Below, one piece after another: positions 15,673 through 25,010 of a stretch of DNA of 64,000 nt. The position numbers were made by a program, and so were the translations under genes. Location of the stretch: NCBI RefSeq assembly GCF_040833985.1, contig NZ_CP162139.1:124001-188000 (forward strand), in the 5' to 3' direction. The notes below the pieces were generated by a model, which saw only the letters and a list, made by a program, of their open reading frames with translations, did not search any database and was not told where the DNA came from. The stretch is from Leptospira sp. WS4.C2 (GTDB taxonomy: Bacteria > Spirochaetota > Leptospiria > Leptospirales > Leptospiraceae). Position 1 is the first letter of the stretch. The number at the start of each line of letters is the position of its first letter.

Positions 15673-16965
15673 ATGAAAAATAGCGCGCTTGAGTATCACT
15701 CTAGGTTTCCGAAAGGAAAAACCAAAGTAGTTCCGACAAAACCAACGGAGAACAGTTACGACCTTTCCTTGGCCTACTCACCTGGCGTCGCATACCCTTG
15801 CCTTGAAATTGAAAAACAACCCGATCTCGTTTATGAGTACACCAACCGAGGGAATTTAGTCGGGATCATCACGAATGGAACTGCTATTTTAGGTCTTGGT
15901 AATATTGGAGCTTCCGCTGGAAAACCAGTGATGGAAGGCAAAGCTGTTTTATTTAAAAAATTTGCCGGCATTGATGTGTTTGATATCGAAATCAGTGAGA
16001 CCGATCCTGAAAAATTTATAACGATCGTAAAGGCGCTCGAACCAACGTTTGGTGGTATCAACTTGGAAGACATCCGTGCCCCAGAATGTTTTCATATTGA
16101 AAAAACTTTAGATGAAAGTATGAAGATTCCTGTTTTCCATGATGACCAACATGGAACGGCGATCATCTCCACTGCAGCACTTCTCAACTCTTTGGAGATC
16201 ACAGGAAAAAAAGCAGGCGATTTAAAAGTGGTGATCAATGGAGCAGGAGCTGCGGCCATTTCCATTGCAGGGATGTTAACCCATATTGGTGTGAAACATG
16301 AATCCATTTATATGTTGGATTCTCGTGGTGTCATCAATCACAAACGAACGAATTTACATGAGTCCAAGTTACCTTTTGTTCGCACCACCGATGCAGAAAC
16401 TCTAGAAGATATTTTTCCTGGAACCGATCTTTTTATTGGAGTGTCTGTTGCCAATGTGGTGACAGAAGCCATGGTAAAGACAATGGCTGAAAAACCCATT
16501 ATGTTTGCTCTTTCCAATCCTGATCCAGAAATTCCTTATCCTGATGCAAAACGTGCAAGACCTGATCTCATTATGGCAACCGGTCGCAGCGATTATCCGA
16601 ACCAAGTGAATAATGTACTCGGATTTCCATTTATCTTTCGTGGGGCACTTGATGTTCGTGCGAAAGTAGTGAATATGGAAATGAAGTTAGCGGCGGCTTA
16701 TGCACTGAGTGAGCTCACAAAACTTCCTGTTCCCACAGAAGTCAACCAAGCATACAATGAATTGGAAATCCGATTTGGTGCTGACTATATCATTCCAAAA
16801 CCCTTAGATTCACGTGTTCTTTACCATGTTGCACCTGCAGTGGCAGAGGCAGCTGTCAAGACGGGTGTGAATCAAGTAGAGTATCCTGGTCGAGAGGCTT
16901 ATGTGAAATTTTTGAAATCGATCATGGCCCAACAACAAGAACCAATCAGCGTTTTAGAAATCTAA
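15673..16965 (+). CDS. Malic enzyme (malate dehydrogenase, decarboxylating)
   Basis: This 430-residue short-form malic enzyme has the N-terminal [10 protein letters not shown] segment, a metal/substrate region [11 protein letters not shown] and a dinucleotide fold reading [15 protein letters not shown]. It carries the family's later NPDPEI loop. It converts malate to pyruvate and CO2 with reduction of NAD(P), feeding pyruvate and NADPH to biosynthesis. The C-terminal phosphotransacetylase-like domain of the long MaeB form is absent. In Leptospira, which lives on fatty acids, this step links the TCA cycle to anabolism. Cofactor preference cannot be read reliably. Confidence 0.92.
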   Translation: MKNSALEYHSRFPKGKTKVVPTKPTENSYDLSLAYSPGVAYPCLEIEKQPDLVYEYTNRGNLVGIITNGTAILGLGNIGASAGKPVMEGKAVLFKKFAGIDVFDIEISETDPEKFITIVKALEPTFGGINLEDIRAPECFHIEKTLDESMKIPVFHDDQHGTAIISTAALLNSLEITGKKAGDLKVVINGAGAAAISIAGMLTHIGVKHESIYMLDSRGVINHKRTNLHESKLPFVRTTDAETLEDIFPGTDLFIGVSVANVVTEAMVKTMAEKPIMFALSNPDPEIPYPDAKRARPDLIMATGRSDYPNQVNNVLGFPFIFRGALDVRAKVVNMEMKLAAAYALSELTKLPVPTEVNQAYNELEIRFGADYIIPKPLDSRVLYHVAPAVAEAAVKTGVNQVEYPGREAYVKFLKSIMAQQQEPISVLEI

Positions 16966-16995
16966 AAAAAATCGGTTTTCCCCTAGAAAAAGTAC

Positions 16996-17043
16996 TTGTC
17001 TAAATTTGTGCAACGCACATAACTGAGTTGTGCATTGCACAAA
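16996..17043 (+). promoter_or_regulatory. Double palindromic operator and promoter before phasin-like gene
   Basis: A -35-like TTGTCT (16996-17001) precedes a large inverted repeat, arms 17005-17018 and 17030-17043, matching at 13 of 14 positions. Each arm is itself a palindrome, GTGCAACGCAC and GTGCATTGCAC, containing TGC-N3-GCA. The first arm covers the expected -10 region (CATAAC), so binding of a repressor there would block transcription. TGC-N3-GCA is also the core of sites described for PhaR regulators of phasin genes in proteobacteria. Confidence 0.6.
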
Positions 17044-17067
17044 TAGGTGAAAACCAGGAGCTAAATT

Positions 17068-17439
17068 ATGGAAAAACAAATCATGGACATTCTCAACGCA
17101 GGTATCGGACTTTTCCAATCAGGAAAAGAAGGTCTTGGAAAAGCAAAAACTCAGTTGGAAACAACTTATAATGAATTAGTATCGAAAGGTGCTTTGGATA
17201 ACACGGAAGACTCTGTAAAGATTCGCCAATCCGTTGACAAAATCCTAACAGACATTAAAGAATTCTCTAGTGTTGCAGGAAAAAACTACGACGAAACTCG
17301 TTCTAAAATCGTAGAAAACTACAACAAAATTGCAGAAGAAATCAAAGCAAAAATGCCTGAAGGAAAAATTGAATCCGTAAAAGCAAAAATCAATGAAGTT
17401 GCGGAATCTATCAAAAAAACTGGTGCTGCAAAAGCATAA
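17068..17439 (+). CDS. Phasin-like amphipathic coiled-coil protein
   Basis: This small (123-residue), highly charged helical protein has Lys/Glu repeats, no signal peptide and no Cys. Its start, [20 protein letters not shown], and the long amphipathic helices resemble the PhaF/phasin-type proteins that coat polyhydroxyalkanoate granules or link them to the nucleoid. The ribosome site is AGGAG, 8 bases before ATG. A strong terminator follows at once, so the gene is monocistronic and probably highly expressed under the upstream palindromes. No PHA synthase is in the window, so the granule role is inference. Confidence 0.7.
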   Translation: MEKQIMDILNAGIGLFQSGKEGLGKAKTQLETTYNELVSKGALDNTEDSVKIRQSVDKILTDIKEFSSVAGKNYDETRSKIVENYNKIAEEIKAKMPEGKIESVKAKINEVAESIKKTGAAKA

Positions 17440-17460
17440 GTTTCACTTTATAGAAGAAGG

Positions 17461-17489
17461 GGTCGGGTTCTCCGACCTTTTTCTTTTTT
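17461..17489 (+). terminator. Rho-independent terminator of phasin-like gene
   Basis: GGTCGG (17461-17466) pairs with CCGACC (17472-17477) around a five-base loop and is followed by a T-rich run TTTTTCTTTTTT. It lies 22 bases after the stop codon. Confidence 0.9.
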
Positions 17490-17660
17490 CGCTCCCTTCT
17501 TCCAAACTCTAACTTTTATTTCTTTCTAAACCACACTTTCCATCGCATCAACTCACTTCACTCCCATCCAATTACCCTTTTGATAGATGATTGTTGGTAA
17601 ACATTCGTTTGTGATAGTTTGCAATTGACAGACCATTCTTTTTGATCCATTCTGGAATCA

Positions 17661-18497
17661 ATGTTTCGTTCCAGTGCCTTAATCATTTGTATATCTTTTT
17701 ATTTTATTTCCTGTTCCCTTGCTGATCTACGTCCTCCCACCTTACAAAAAGAAGGCCTAAATCCTGATTTAAAAAAGAAAGGTTTGTCCGTCATTACAAC
17801 CCCTCCTGTGAAAGAACTAACCCCTGGCAATTGGAAAGAATATAAACATATTCAGTTTGTTATCAAAGATGTTTGGCATTCGAAGTTTGTTCGTTTTTTT
17901 ACACCGATTAAAGAATCAGAACAACGACTCCGCGTGTATTTGGATTTTGAAAAAGATGCGATGGAGGTGGAATTTCTCGGCGGTGAAAAAAAAGGTCTTA
18001 TCCTTGGTCTTGTCAAAAAAGATGCCTATCAAATTGCCGCTGATACCGGAAAGGTTTTTACCGGTGATGATGAAGTCCGTATTTATTTAGAGTCTCTCCG
18101 GCTGTACCTAACACTACCATGGCGACTGACCGAGTATCCGATCATTCAATATGCGGGCCCGATCCAAAAATTAGGCCAAGACTTTGAAGTGGTGTATTTT
18201 ACTTCAGTCCAAACAAATGCCACTCCTGATACAGACCAGTATGTTGGTTATTTTGAAAAAACAAGTGGCGCTTTGGAATGGATGGAATTTACCTACCGCG
18301 AACTTTTTAGTTTTTACAAAGGTGTTTTGAAGTATGGGTATTATGAATCTTGGAATGAAAAACAATACCCAAGAAGGATAACAATTTTAGATCGTTTTGA
18401 AGATCCTGATTTTGTTCATGAAATTCGAATCGAAAAAATAGAAATCCCGAAACAACCCATGGAAGAAGAGGATAAGGTTTTGGAGTTACCGGAGTAG
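17661..18497 (+). CDS. Lipoprotein of unknown function
   Basis: The 278-residue protein has a short signal peptide ending YFISC, with the lipidated Cys at about residue 18. The mature protein is mixed alpha/beta with no repeats. Segments such as LRVYLDFEKDAMEVEFLGG and WMEFTYRELFSFYKGVLKYG suggest a soluble globular domain on the periplasmic or outer surface side. I do not recognise a family. It stands alone, about 220 bases after the phasin-like gene; its TAG stop abuts the first base of the diverged repeat copy. Confidence 0.75.
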   Translation: MFRSSALIICISFYFISCSLADLRPPTLQKEGLNPDLKKKGLSVITTPPVKELTPGNWKEYKHIQFVIKDVWHSKFVRFFTPIKESEQRLRVYLDFEKDAMEVEFLGGEKKGLILGLVKKDAYQIAADTGKVFTGDDEVRIYLESLRLYLTLPWRLTEYPIIQYAGPIQKLGQDFEVVYFTSVQTNATPDTDQYVGYFEKTSGALEWMEFTYRELFSFYKGVLKYGYYESWNEKQYPRRITILDRFEDPDFVHEIRIEKIEIPKQPMEEEDKVLELPE

Positions 18498-18608
18498 CGA
18501 AAGGGATCGTAGCGGAAATCCTGCCTGCAGATTGGAGCGGAGAGCCCGGTCCACCACCGCTCCGGTGGTGGATTCGCCCTAAAAAAGATTTTTAGTGAGA
18601 TTGGAACC
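18497..18608 (+). repeat. Dispersed structured repeat, diverged copy 3
   Basis: The start GCGAAAGGGATCGTAGCGG aligns with GCGTTAAGGATCCGTAGGG of the first two copies. The middle has a strong hairpin (TCCACCACC/GGTGGTGGA), and the end GAGATTGGAACC aligns with GATTGGGAACGC. It begins at the last base of a stop codon, like the copy at 5572, which contains one. Similarity is partial, so family membership is likely rather than certain. Confidence 0.55.
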
Positions 18609-18611
18609 TTT

Positions 18612-19208
18612 CTAATTCAATGTAAATCGAATGGGGACAAGAACTTTTACCGTGATGGCTTTTCCTTCTAAGATGGAAGGAGAAAAACGTTTTCTACGAT
18701 AAACTTTGATGGCTTCTTCTTCGAGTCCACCACCTAACTGCTTTCCTACGGATCTCACTCGTAATACTTCTCCTGTGTTTCCGATGATGACTTCTAAAGT
18801 CATAGTTCCTGTCACACCGAGTGCTTTGGCATCAGATGTGTATTCAGGTCGAACGTTGGGAGATAAGTCTACAGGTGAGGTAGCACCAGATACAATCGGG
18901 TCGGAAGCACCAGCAATTCTTGGGTCTTCTTTTTTCTCTTCTTTTTCTTTGTCGGTAAGATCAAAGTCTCCATCGGTTGGTTTGGAATCGGTGGATGGTT
19001 CTTGGATTTGGACATTGTCAATGAATGCCACTTCTTCCACGAGACTATCCAAACTGTCCGTTTCCAAATGAGGAGTGAACCAAAAAAGAATGATGACGGC
19101 TTGTAAAAATGCGGATATAGCAAGACCTGTTTCGATTCGGTACCGATCGATAAATCGATGGATCCTTTCTCGTTTGGATCTTCTTGGCGTAACAACTGTT
19201 CCGTTCAC
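18612..19208 (-). CDS. TonB-family energy transducer
   Basis: The 198-residue protein has a single N-terminal membrane span (residues 30-46) and a periplasmic acidic linker rich in Asp, Glu, Ser and Lys rather than the usual Pro-Lys repeats. It ends in a TonB C-terminal domain (ALGVTGTMTLEVIIG, then YRRKRFSPSIL). TonB carries energy from the ExbB/ExbD motor to outer-membrane receptors for iron, cobalamin and similar cargo. It is last in the operon exbB-exbD-exbD-tonB with 1-base spacing to the upstream gene. Confidence 0.9.
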   Translation of the reverse strand: MNGTVVTPRRSKRERIHRFIDRYRIETGLAISAFLQAVIILFWFTPHLETDSLDSLVEEVAFIDNVQIQEPSTDSKPTDGDFDLTDKEKEEKKEDPRIAGASDPIVSGATSPVDLSPNVRPEYTSDAKALGVTGTMTLEVIIGNTGEVLRVRSVGKQLGGGLEEEAIKVYRRKRFSPSILEGKAITVKVLVPIRFTLN

Positions 19209-19209
19209 G

Positions 19210-19632
19210 TTACTTCCCTTTTAACCCGCCACCTTGGGTGGTCTTGGTAACGAGGGAGACCTTTAAGGCCCCTATCTCTCGTAGGGTTTCAAATACGCTA
19301 TCTAATTCTTCATAAGTCAAATCTTGATCCGCATGAATCAATACTTTCAGGTCCGGCGTGGTAGAAAGTTTGGCACGGATTTCACTCATAGCTTCGTTGA
19401 GTTCCATTTTGACTGAGTTGAAATAGACAGTTCTTTTTTCATCAGCAGTTAAGTAAAGATTGGCGATCTTTTTGTTTAACTGCTCTCCACCAGGAACATC
19501 TGGTAGATTGATGGGAAGGTCTGGATCCGAATCCAATACGGAGGTTACCATAAAGAACACGAGCAGTAAGAAGGCAATGTCTGCCATCGAACTTACGGGA
19601 ACTGAAGGTGCGACTCTCTTTCTTCGTAACAT
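19210..19632 (-). CDS. exbD: ExbD/TolR-family protein (second copy)
   Basis: This 140-residue protein has a short cytoplasmic tail, one membrane span ([18 protein letters not shown]) carrying the conserved Asp needed for proton use, and a periplasmic ExbD domain ending in [21 protein letters not shown]. It is one of two ExbD paralogues side by side. The two differ mainly in the periplasmic part. Having two distinct ExbD partners is common in organisms with TonB systems devoted to different cargo or with mixed motor complexes. Confidence 0.92.
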   Translation of the reverse strand: MLRRKRVAPSVPVSSMADIAFLLLVFFMVTSVLDSDPDLPINLPDVPGGEQLNKKIANLYLTADEKRTVYFNSVKMELNEAMSEIRAKLSTTPDLKVLIHADQDLTYEELDSVFETLREIGALKVSLVTKTTQGGGLKGK

Positions 19633-19633
19633 A

Positions 19634-20053
19634 TTATTTCTTCTTTCTCACTGAGATTTTTTCAAATCCACGTAGTTGGATTGCGGATAATGCATCCAAC
19701 ATCTTTGCATATTTGGTATCACCGGTTGTAACAATGAGTGCTAGTTTGTTTTTAAGATCCGGGATTTCCATTTGGTTTAGGTCATCACGAAATTCTTGCA
19801 AACTAGTGTATTCTTTGGTTCCGAAAGCCGGGTTACGCATTTTGTATCTGTCTTGTGTGACCAAAATTTCATACACATTCTTTCGTAAAAACGGCTGAGG
19901 TTCAGATTGTTTGCGGGGAAGAGAAATGTTAAGTCCTTCCTTTACAAAAAATACTGCAGTTACCATAAAAAATACCAAGAGTAGAAAGGCAATATCCGAC
20001 ATGGATGCTGCCGATATCTCCTCTAGTTCTTGTTTTTTCTTTAACTTAATCAT
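19634..20053 (-). CDS. exbD: ExbD/TolR-family protein (first copy)
   Basis: This 139-residue ExbD has the membrane span [19 protein letters not shown] with the conserved Asp and a Lys-rich start ([13 protein letters not shown]). Its C-terminal periplasmic domain ends KISVRKKK. It lies directly after exbB and one base before the second exbD. Together with ExbB it forms the proton-driven inner-membrane motor for TonB. Confidence 0.92.
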   Translation of the reverse strand: MIKLKKKQELEEISAASMSDIAFLLLVFFMVTAVFFVKEGLNISLPRKQSEPQPFLRKNVYEILVTQDRYKMRNPAFGTKEYTSLQEFRDDLNQMEIPDLKNKLALIVTTGDTKYAKMLDALSAIQLRGFEKISVRKKK

Positions 20054-20073
20054 GGTTCGTTACTTTCCGTTAC

Positions 20074-20910
20074 TTACGCTTTTTTTCCGGCTTTGAGTTT
20101 TAAATATTCTTTGTAAATTTTGTTCGCAGCTTCTTCTACTTCAGAAGTAAAAAATCCCACTCGGCCTTGTAAGTATTGGTAGAATGTCATCGCAGGAATC
20201 GCAACGATAAGACCCGCAGCAGTTGTGATGAGTGCTTCTTTAATACCACCAGCAACTACTTTCGCGTTGACTTGGTCAGCATTGGCAATTGCATCAAAGG
20301 CGTTGATCATACCAGATACGGTTCCGAGGAATCCAACGAGCGGTGCTATGGTGGAAACAGCAGAAAGAACAGTGAGTCCTTTTTCTAGAAGTTTCATGGC
20401 CTCGCCAGCTTCTCTTTCAATTCCAGAAGCAAAAATTTCTGGATCGTTTTGAGAAACTTCCATACCATTTTTGATAATATCAGTAATCCGTTGGCCTTCG
20501 TTTGCTTTTAAAAATTCTTCCACACCATTCATACCGGATGCTTCAATTGCATCTTGTAAATCTTGGTTGAATCCTTTTCTGACAAGTTTTGCAGTGAAGA
20601 AAAAGTAGATCCTTTCAAGGATCACACCGAAAGCAATGATCGAAGAAAGTAATAGTGGCCACATAGACCATCCACCAGTGACAAATAAACTCACGAGTCC
20701 GATTTCGGATTTCTGTTCTGGTTCTGCAGGAGCTTCTGCTACGGGAGCAGGTGTTTCAGTAGGAGTTTCCGTTGTTTGTGCGGCTTCAGCAGTTGGGGCA
20801 GCAGGTGCTGTTTGAGCTTCGAGTTTTCCTGCAAGAGTAAAAATTGTGATGAGTGCGATCACAAAAGACAAAGTGAGTTTCGCTTTTGTCTGGTTACATG
20901 AAAATTTCAT
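20074..20910 (-). CDS. exbB: ExbB/TolQ/MotA-family proton channel protein with signal peptide and Pro/Ala/Glu linker
   Basis: The start at ATG 20910 has GGAG six bases upstream and is preferred over ATG 20922. An N-terminal signal-like span ending LEAQ is followed by a periplasmic linker of Ala, Pro, Thr and Glu. The MotA/TolQ/ExbB domain then carries its three spans, with [18 protein letters not shown] and [14 protein letters not shown] as the recognised motifs. The extra secreted N-terminus is seen in the longer ExbB class. It is first of the four-gene energy-transduction operon. Confidence 0.92.
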   Translation of the reverse strand: MKFSCNQTKAKLTLSFVIALITIFTLAGKLEAQTAPAAPTAEAAQTTETPTETPAPVAEAPAEPEQKSEIGLVSLFVTGGWSMWPLLLSSIIAFGVILERIYFFFTAKLVRKGFNQDLQDAIEASGMNGVEEFLKANEGQRITDIIKNGMEVSQNDPEIFASGIEREAGEAMKLLEKGLTVLSAVSTIAPLVGFLGTVSGMINAFDAIANADQVNAKVVAGGIKEALITTAAGLIVAIPAMTFYQYLQGRVGFFTSEVEEAANKIYKEYLKLKAGKKA

Positions 20911-20995
20911 GAATGTCTCCATATCTAATTGATATGTTTCAAATCTAGAATATCCTTGTTACAAATAGATTACAAGAGCATGACAAAGTAGGGAA

Positions 20996-21772
20996 TTAGA
21001 AGGAGGAAAAGATCTCTTTCAGTTTAGGAATCCCTTCTAGGAAAAGGGCCGGGCCTGGTTGTAAGATGATGCTTGGGTCCATTTCAAAGATTTTGTTCTT
21101 TTGTATGGCAGTTGTGTTTTGCCATTCGGATTTATTTTGCACCCAGTCCCAGTCCATGGCTTTCCCACACCAAGAACCCACGTAAATGTCTGGATTGGCC
21201 TCTTTTACATCTTCGGCCGTGATGATACGGTCTTTGGCCAGTTTTCTATCTTTTAAGTGGGAAAAGCAGTCCTCTCCACCAGCAAGTTCTATGGCTTCGC
21301 TGACCCATTGGATTCCTGTGATGATGGGTTCGTCCCATTCCTGAAAAAAAACTTTGGGTTTGTAGGTTTGGTTTTCTGCTTCGAGTTTCCATTGGGAGAT
21401 ACTTTTCTGCCATTCATCGATAAGTGATTTGGCATTTTCGGCCTGGCCGACGAGGTTTCCAAGCATTTGCATATTGGCGAGGATCTCTAGAATGGATCTT
21501 TGGTTGAAGATCAGAACATTTAACCCGCGTTCAATGAGGTCTTTGGCGAGTTGAGATTGGATGTCAGAAAAACCAATGACTAGATCTGGTTCAAGAGCCG
21601 TAATCTTTTTTAAATTCCCACTGATAAAGGCAGATACTTTTGTTTTTTCTTCCTTAGCTTTTGGTGGTCGTTCTGTATAAACGGAAATTCCTACAATGCG
21701 TTTTTCTTCACCTAATAGGTACAGCATCTCGGTAGGTTCTTCTGTTAAACAGATGATTCTTTCTGGTCCCAT
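20996..21772 (-). CDS. BtuF-like cobalamin-binding protein without signal peptide
   Basis: This 258-residue periplasmic-binding-protein fold starts immediately with RIICLTEEPTEMLYLLGEE. It continues ALEPDLVIGFSDIQ and has the GSWCGKAMDWDWVQ and LQPGPALFLEGI segments typical of the cobalamin-binding class of ABC receptors. No signal peptide or lipobox precedes the domain, so it appears cytoplasmic, as in a known subgroup annotated cobalamin-binding protein. It sits after the TrkA gene with 3 bases between, suggesting co-transcription with the potassium genes, although no functional link is evident. The TonB operon lies just downstream. Confidence 0.8.
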   Translation of the reverse strand: MGPERIICLTEEPTEMLYLLGEEKRIVGISVYTERPPKAKEEKTKVSAFISGNLKKITALEPDLVIGFSDIQSQLAKDLIERGLNVLIFNQRSILEILANMQMLGNLVGQAENAKSLIDEWQKSISQWKLEAENQTYKPKVFFQEWDEPIITGIQWVSEAIELAGGEDCFSHLKDRKLAKDRIITAEDVKEANPDIYVGSWCGKAMDWDWVQNKSEWQNTTAIQKNKIFEMDPSIILQPGPALFLEGIPKLKEIFSSF

Positions 21773-21775
21773 GGT

Positions 21776-22471
21776 TTATGCTTCTAAAAACTTAGTGATA
21801 TCTGTTTGGGATCCAAATAAAACCACCACATCCTCTTCTCGTAGTATGGTGTTCCCATGTGGGATTCCTAAAATCTTTTCTCCCTTAGAATCGGAGGCTC
21901 TTTTTGCTTCTTTATTTGTAAAGGGGCGTTTGATCGTAATTACATTGATATTGTATTTATGGCGTAAGTCAGCATCCGCAATGGTTTTGTTGATATACCG
22001 TTTGGGAACTGTGACTTCCACCACACTATAATCATCAGAAAGTAAAAAACTAGAACGCATTCCCGAAAAAGATAAGGTTTCAGCCATACTTCTTGCGGCA
22101 CGTTCTTCTGGATTAAAAAGATCTTTGATTCCGAGTAGCTCTAAAACCTTCATTTGTAATGGAGTTTGGTAACGAGCGTAAATGGTTTTGACACCGCATT
22201 TTTTCAAACTATCCGCACAGATAATGGATGTTTCAAAATCATCTGCTAAGGCAATCACTGCATAATCCACATCGGCAATTCCTTGAGATCTTAATGCATG
22301 TTCGTCGGTCGCATCCAAAGCAACAGCAATGGTAACAGAATCTTTAATCGAATCTATGATGACTGGATCCTTATCAATCGCAATGACTTCGTGCCCATCT
22401 TCAAATAAATATTGAACGAACAATTTGCCAAAACTTCCAATTCCAATGACTGCTATTTTTTTTCTTTGCAT
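21776..22471 (-). CDS. TrkA/KtrA-type potassium uptake regulatory subunit
   Basis: This 231-residue RCK protein has a Rossmann N-domain, VIGIGSFGKLFVQYLF, followed by the acidic end of beta-2 (AIDKD). A TrkA_C domain follows, near residues 140-225. It binds nucleotides on the cytoplasmic face and gates the TrkH/KtrB pore encoded directly upstream (8-base gap). A single RCK unit of this length is Ktr-like rather than the double-length TrkA of enteric bacteria. Confidence 0.92.
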   Translation of the reverse strand: MQRKKIAVIGIGSFGKLFVQYLFEDGHEVIAIDKDPVIIDSIKDSVTIAVALDATDEHALRSQGIADVDYAVIALADDFETSIICADSLKKCGVKTIYARYQTPLQMKVLELLGIKDLFNPEERAARSMAETLSFSGMRSSFLLSDDYSVVEVTVPKRYINKTIADADLRHKYNINVITIKRPFTNKEAKRASDSKGEKILGIPHGNTILREEDVVVLFGSQTDITKFLEA

Positions 22472-22479
22472 ACCAAACT

Positions 22480-24297
22480 TTAACCTACAACAACATATTC
22501 TTTCGGATATTCATAAGAAATATGATCTACTTTTTTAGAAAGGGCTATCAGTAGTGTTAAAATTCCTACCCTTCCTACAAACATGACAGTACAAATAATG
22601 ATTTTACCGTAATCACTTAAATGAGGCGTGAGGCTCCTAGTCAAACCAACGGTTCCAAAAGCGGAAACCACTTCAAAACACAAATCAATAAAGTTTGCAT
22701 TTTCGGTAAGCAACAAACAAAAGATCGCAGAAAAGATCACAAACAAAGATAAAACGATGGTGGCACTGGCTCTTGCAATCGAGGAATTAGCAATAGTTCG
22801 GTGGTCAATTTCCATCCTTTCTTTTCCCCTAATTTGATTGGTTATGTTTAGTAATGATATGGCAAAGGTAGTGGTTTTGATTCCTCCACCCGTGGAGACA
22901 GGGGAGGCCCCTACCCACATCAGAAAAAAAGAAATGAACGTAATGGGTAATCCCATTTGGCTTAAATCTAAAGTATTGAATCCAGCAGTTCTTGTTGTAA
23001 CCGAATAAAATAAAGAATGAAAGATTTGTTCCGAGGTACTTAAGCCTTTTAAACTAGAGTTTCCTTCTAAAAAATAATAGGAAACCCATCCAAATAACAA
23101 CAGAAAGCCGGTAGTCCAAAATACCAACTTAGACGTTACTGACCATCGGAACTTATAATCAAAAGGTTTGGAAAACCTGGTTCGGATCTGAAATAAAACG
23201 GGAAACCCAAGTCCACCAATTATAATCAGTAACATAATCACAGATAAAAAACCTTCGGAATGTTTAAAGGATTCCGTAGCCAGTCCATTTGGTAACAAAC
23301 TAAAACCAGCATTACAGAAAGCAGAAATGGAATGAAAGATAGAATAGTAAATTTTTTCGGATAGGGCGATCGGGAAGTTTTCAGGAAAACTATAGAACAA
23401 CAAGACAGCACCTAAAAATTCAATCACCAATGTTTGCAGAGTGATTTGTTTCAAAATTTCTTTGGCGCGTCCCATAGTCTCTTCAGAAAGAAGGTCTTTA
23501 ATCATCATCGTATCGCTCACAGAAACTTTGCCTGCAAGAAAGATGGAAAAAAAACTAGTTAGGGTCATAAGGCCGAGCCCACCTACTTGGATGAGAAGTA
23601 AAACCACTAGTTGGCCGGTTAGGGTAAATTGATTTGTTAAATCTACCGTCGAAAGCCCTGTCACACAGGTAGCACTTATCGTTGTAAAAATGATATCAAT
23701 GGAATTGACTGTTCCGTTGGTAGACTTTGGAAAATGTAAAAAACAAACTCCAAGCAAAATGATAAAAGCAAAGGAAGACACAAATACAATCGAAGGATTT
23801 AATTTTTTAGAATCATGATTTCCGGAAAGGCGAAAGAAATGTGCCAAATTAGAAAAAAGAAACAAAACTTGGTTAGCTGATAAAAAGATAAGAGTGGTGT
23901 CTTCTCCTGAGATATGGTAGGATTTCAGAATGGCAACTATATTCTTTTCATAAATAAATTCTAATCCTAACATTAATAAAATGATAAGTTCTATTTTATG
24001 AAGGGATACATACTCTTTCCATCGTTTGTTTGTGAAGACTAAGTGAATGGATTCATATAAAATAAAAAATGTAACCAGTGATCGAATGGAAAAAGTTACA
24101 TATGGTTTCCATTCTTCTGGATAATAAAATCCAAAATCTAAAAGTAAAATGGCTACTGATAAAAATCCAAATAGAATATAAAATGCCCTTCCCATAAAAC
24201 GAAGGTTTTCCATATAGAACTTTCTGAATTCAAATCTTTGTACTTGTAAATAAAGGAAAAATCGCTTTAGAAAAACGAAGAATCGTTTGAATTTCAA
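22480..24297 (-). CDS. TrkH/KtrB-family potassium channel subunit
   Basis: The 605-residue membrane protein carries the four P-loop filters of the SKT family: ATCVTGLSTVD, SAFCNAGFSLL, TRTAGFNTLDL and AFGTVGLTRSL. Each has its filter Gly. An extra N-terminal block of about 150 residues adds several membrane spans before the usual pore unit. It forms the potassium (perhaps sodium-coupled) pathway with the RCK protein downstream. The start overlaps the preceding gene by four bases. Confidence 0.92.
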   Translation of the reverse strand: MKFKRFFVFLKRFFLYLQVQRFEFRKFYMENLRFMGRAFYILFGFLSVAILLLDFGFYYPEEWKPYVTFSIRSLVTFFILYESIHLVFTNKRWKEYVSLHKIELIILLMLGLEFIYEKNIVAILKSYHISGEDTTLIFLSANQVLFLFSNLAHFFRLSGNHDSKKLNPSIVFVSSFAFIILLGVCFLHFPKSTNGTVNSIDIIFTTISATCVTGLSTVDLTNQFTLTGQLVVLLLIQVGGLGLMTLTSFFSIFLAGKVSVSDTMMIKDLLSEETMGRAKEILKQITLQTLVIEFLGAVLLFYSFPENFPIALSEKIYYSIFHSISAFCNAGFSLLPNGLATESFKHSEGFLSVIMLLIIIGGLGFPVLFQIRTRFSKPFDYKFRWSVTSKLVFWTTGFLLLFGWVSYYFLEGNSSLKGLSTSEQIFHSLFYSVTTRTAGFNTLDLSQMGLPITFISFFLMWVGASPVSTGGGIKTTTFAISLLNITNQIRGKERMEIDHRTIANSSIARASATIVLSLFVIFSAIFCLLLTENANFIDLCFEVVSAFGTVGLTRSLTPHLSDYGKIIICTVMFVGRVGILTLLIALSKKVDHISYEYPKEYVVVG

Positions 24298-24980
24298 GGG
24301 TAAACTTCAGCTACTTGTTTTTTCTTTTCGCGGTGTTCTTCTAATCTTTGTCTATCCAAATAAACATTGGTTCCGGATAGGCCAGTAGAACCGGTAATCA
24401 TGATGGCGCTTCCCACAATAGTTTTTTCAACAGCAAAAGCAGCAACAACGGCCGCTGAAGCTCCTAACGCAAATGGCAAAGTTAAAAAGAAAATAATATA
24501 GGCTCTTCGAAATTTGGTTTCTTCGTAAACGGCATCTTCATCAAATTCTTCTTTTTGCTTTTTCTTAAACTCTTGTTTGTTTCTGCTTTTCTGTAGTTGG
24601 TTTTGTAAAGCTTGTTCATTGATTTCACCAGTCAGAGGATTGATTGGTAAATTTTGAGAACCCGTTAAACTATAAGGATTGGTTGCATTTTGACTCGAGT
24701 TGGATGTGGTTCTGGAGTTGAGCAAGGAACCTGCGCCAGGGATGGAGTCAATGCCACTGTATTGTGTTTTTGCATTTTTGGGAGTCGCAAGCACCGGTGT
24801 TTCAAACTTTGGTGGAAGATTGACATCCTGCAAAACATTGGATTCTGGATCCGATTTCGGTAGATTTCTCAAATCATAATTATTTGTGTCATAGAATCCC
24901 TCTTTGGTTTGCCCAAAAAGTGGCCCCATGGTTAAGGAGATCACAATCATTGGCACAAATATTTGGGAAAAAATCCGCAT
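24294..24980 (-). CDS. Secreted/membrane protein of unknown function
   Basis: This 228-residue protein has a signal peptide (cleavage near GPLFGQ). A long low-complexity Asn/Gln/Ser-rich region spans residues 45-125, followed by a basic coiled stretch (QLQKSRNKQEFKKKQKEEF). Two closely spaced membrane segments lie near residues 160-200. It is the first gene of the potassium uptake cluster and overlaps the TrkH-like start by four bases, which implies coupled expression. No family is recognised. Confidence 0.65.
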   Translation of the reverse strand: MRIFSQIFVPMIVISLTMGPLFGQTKEGFYDTNNYDLRNLPKSDPESNVLQDVNLPPKFETPVLATPKNAKTQYSGIDSIPGAGSLLNSRTTSNSSQNATNPYSLTGSQNLPINPLTGEINEQALQNQLQKSRNKQEFKKKQKEEFDEDAVYEETKFRRAYIIFFLTLPFALGASAAVVAAFAVEKTIVGSAIMITGSTGLSGTNVYLDRQRLEEHREKKKQVAEVYP

Positions 24981-25010
24981 ACATTCCAGTTTACCTTATC
25001 CGTGTCAGGG

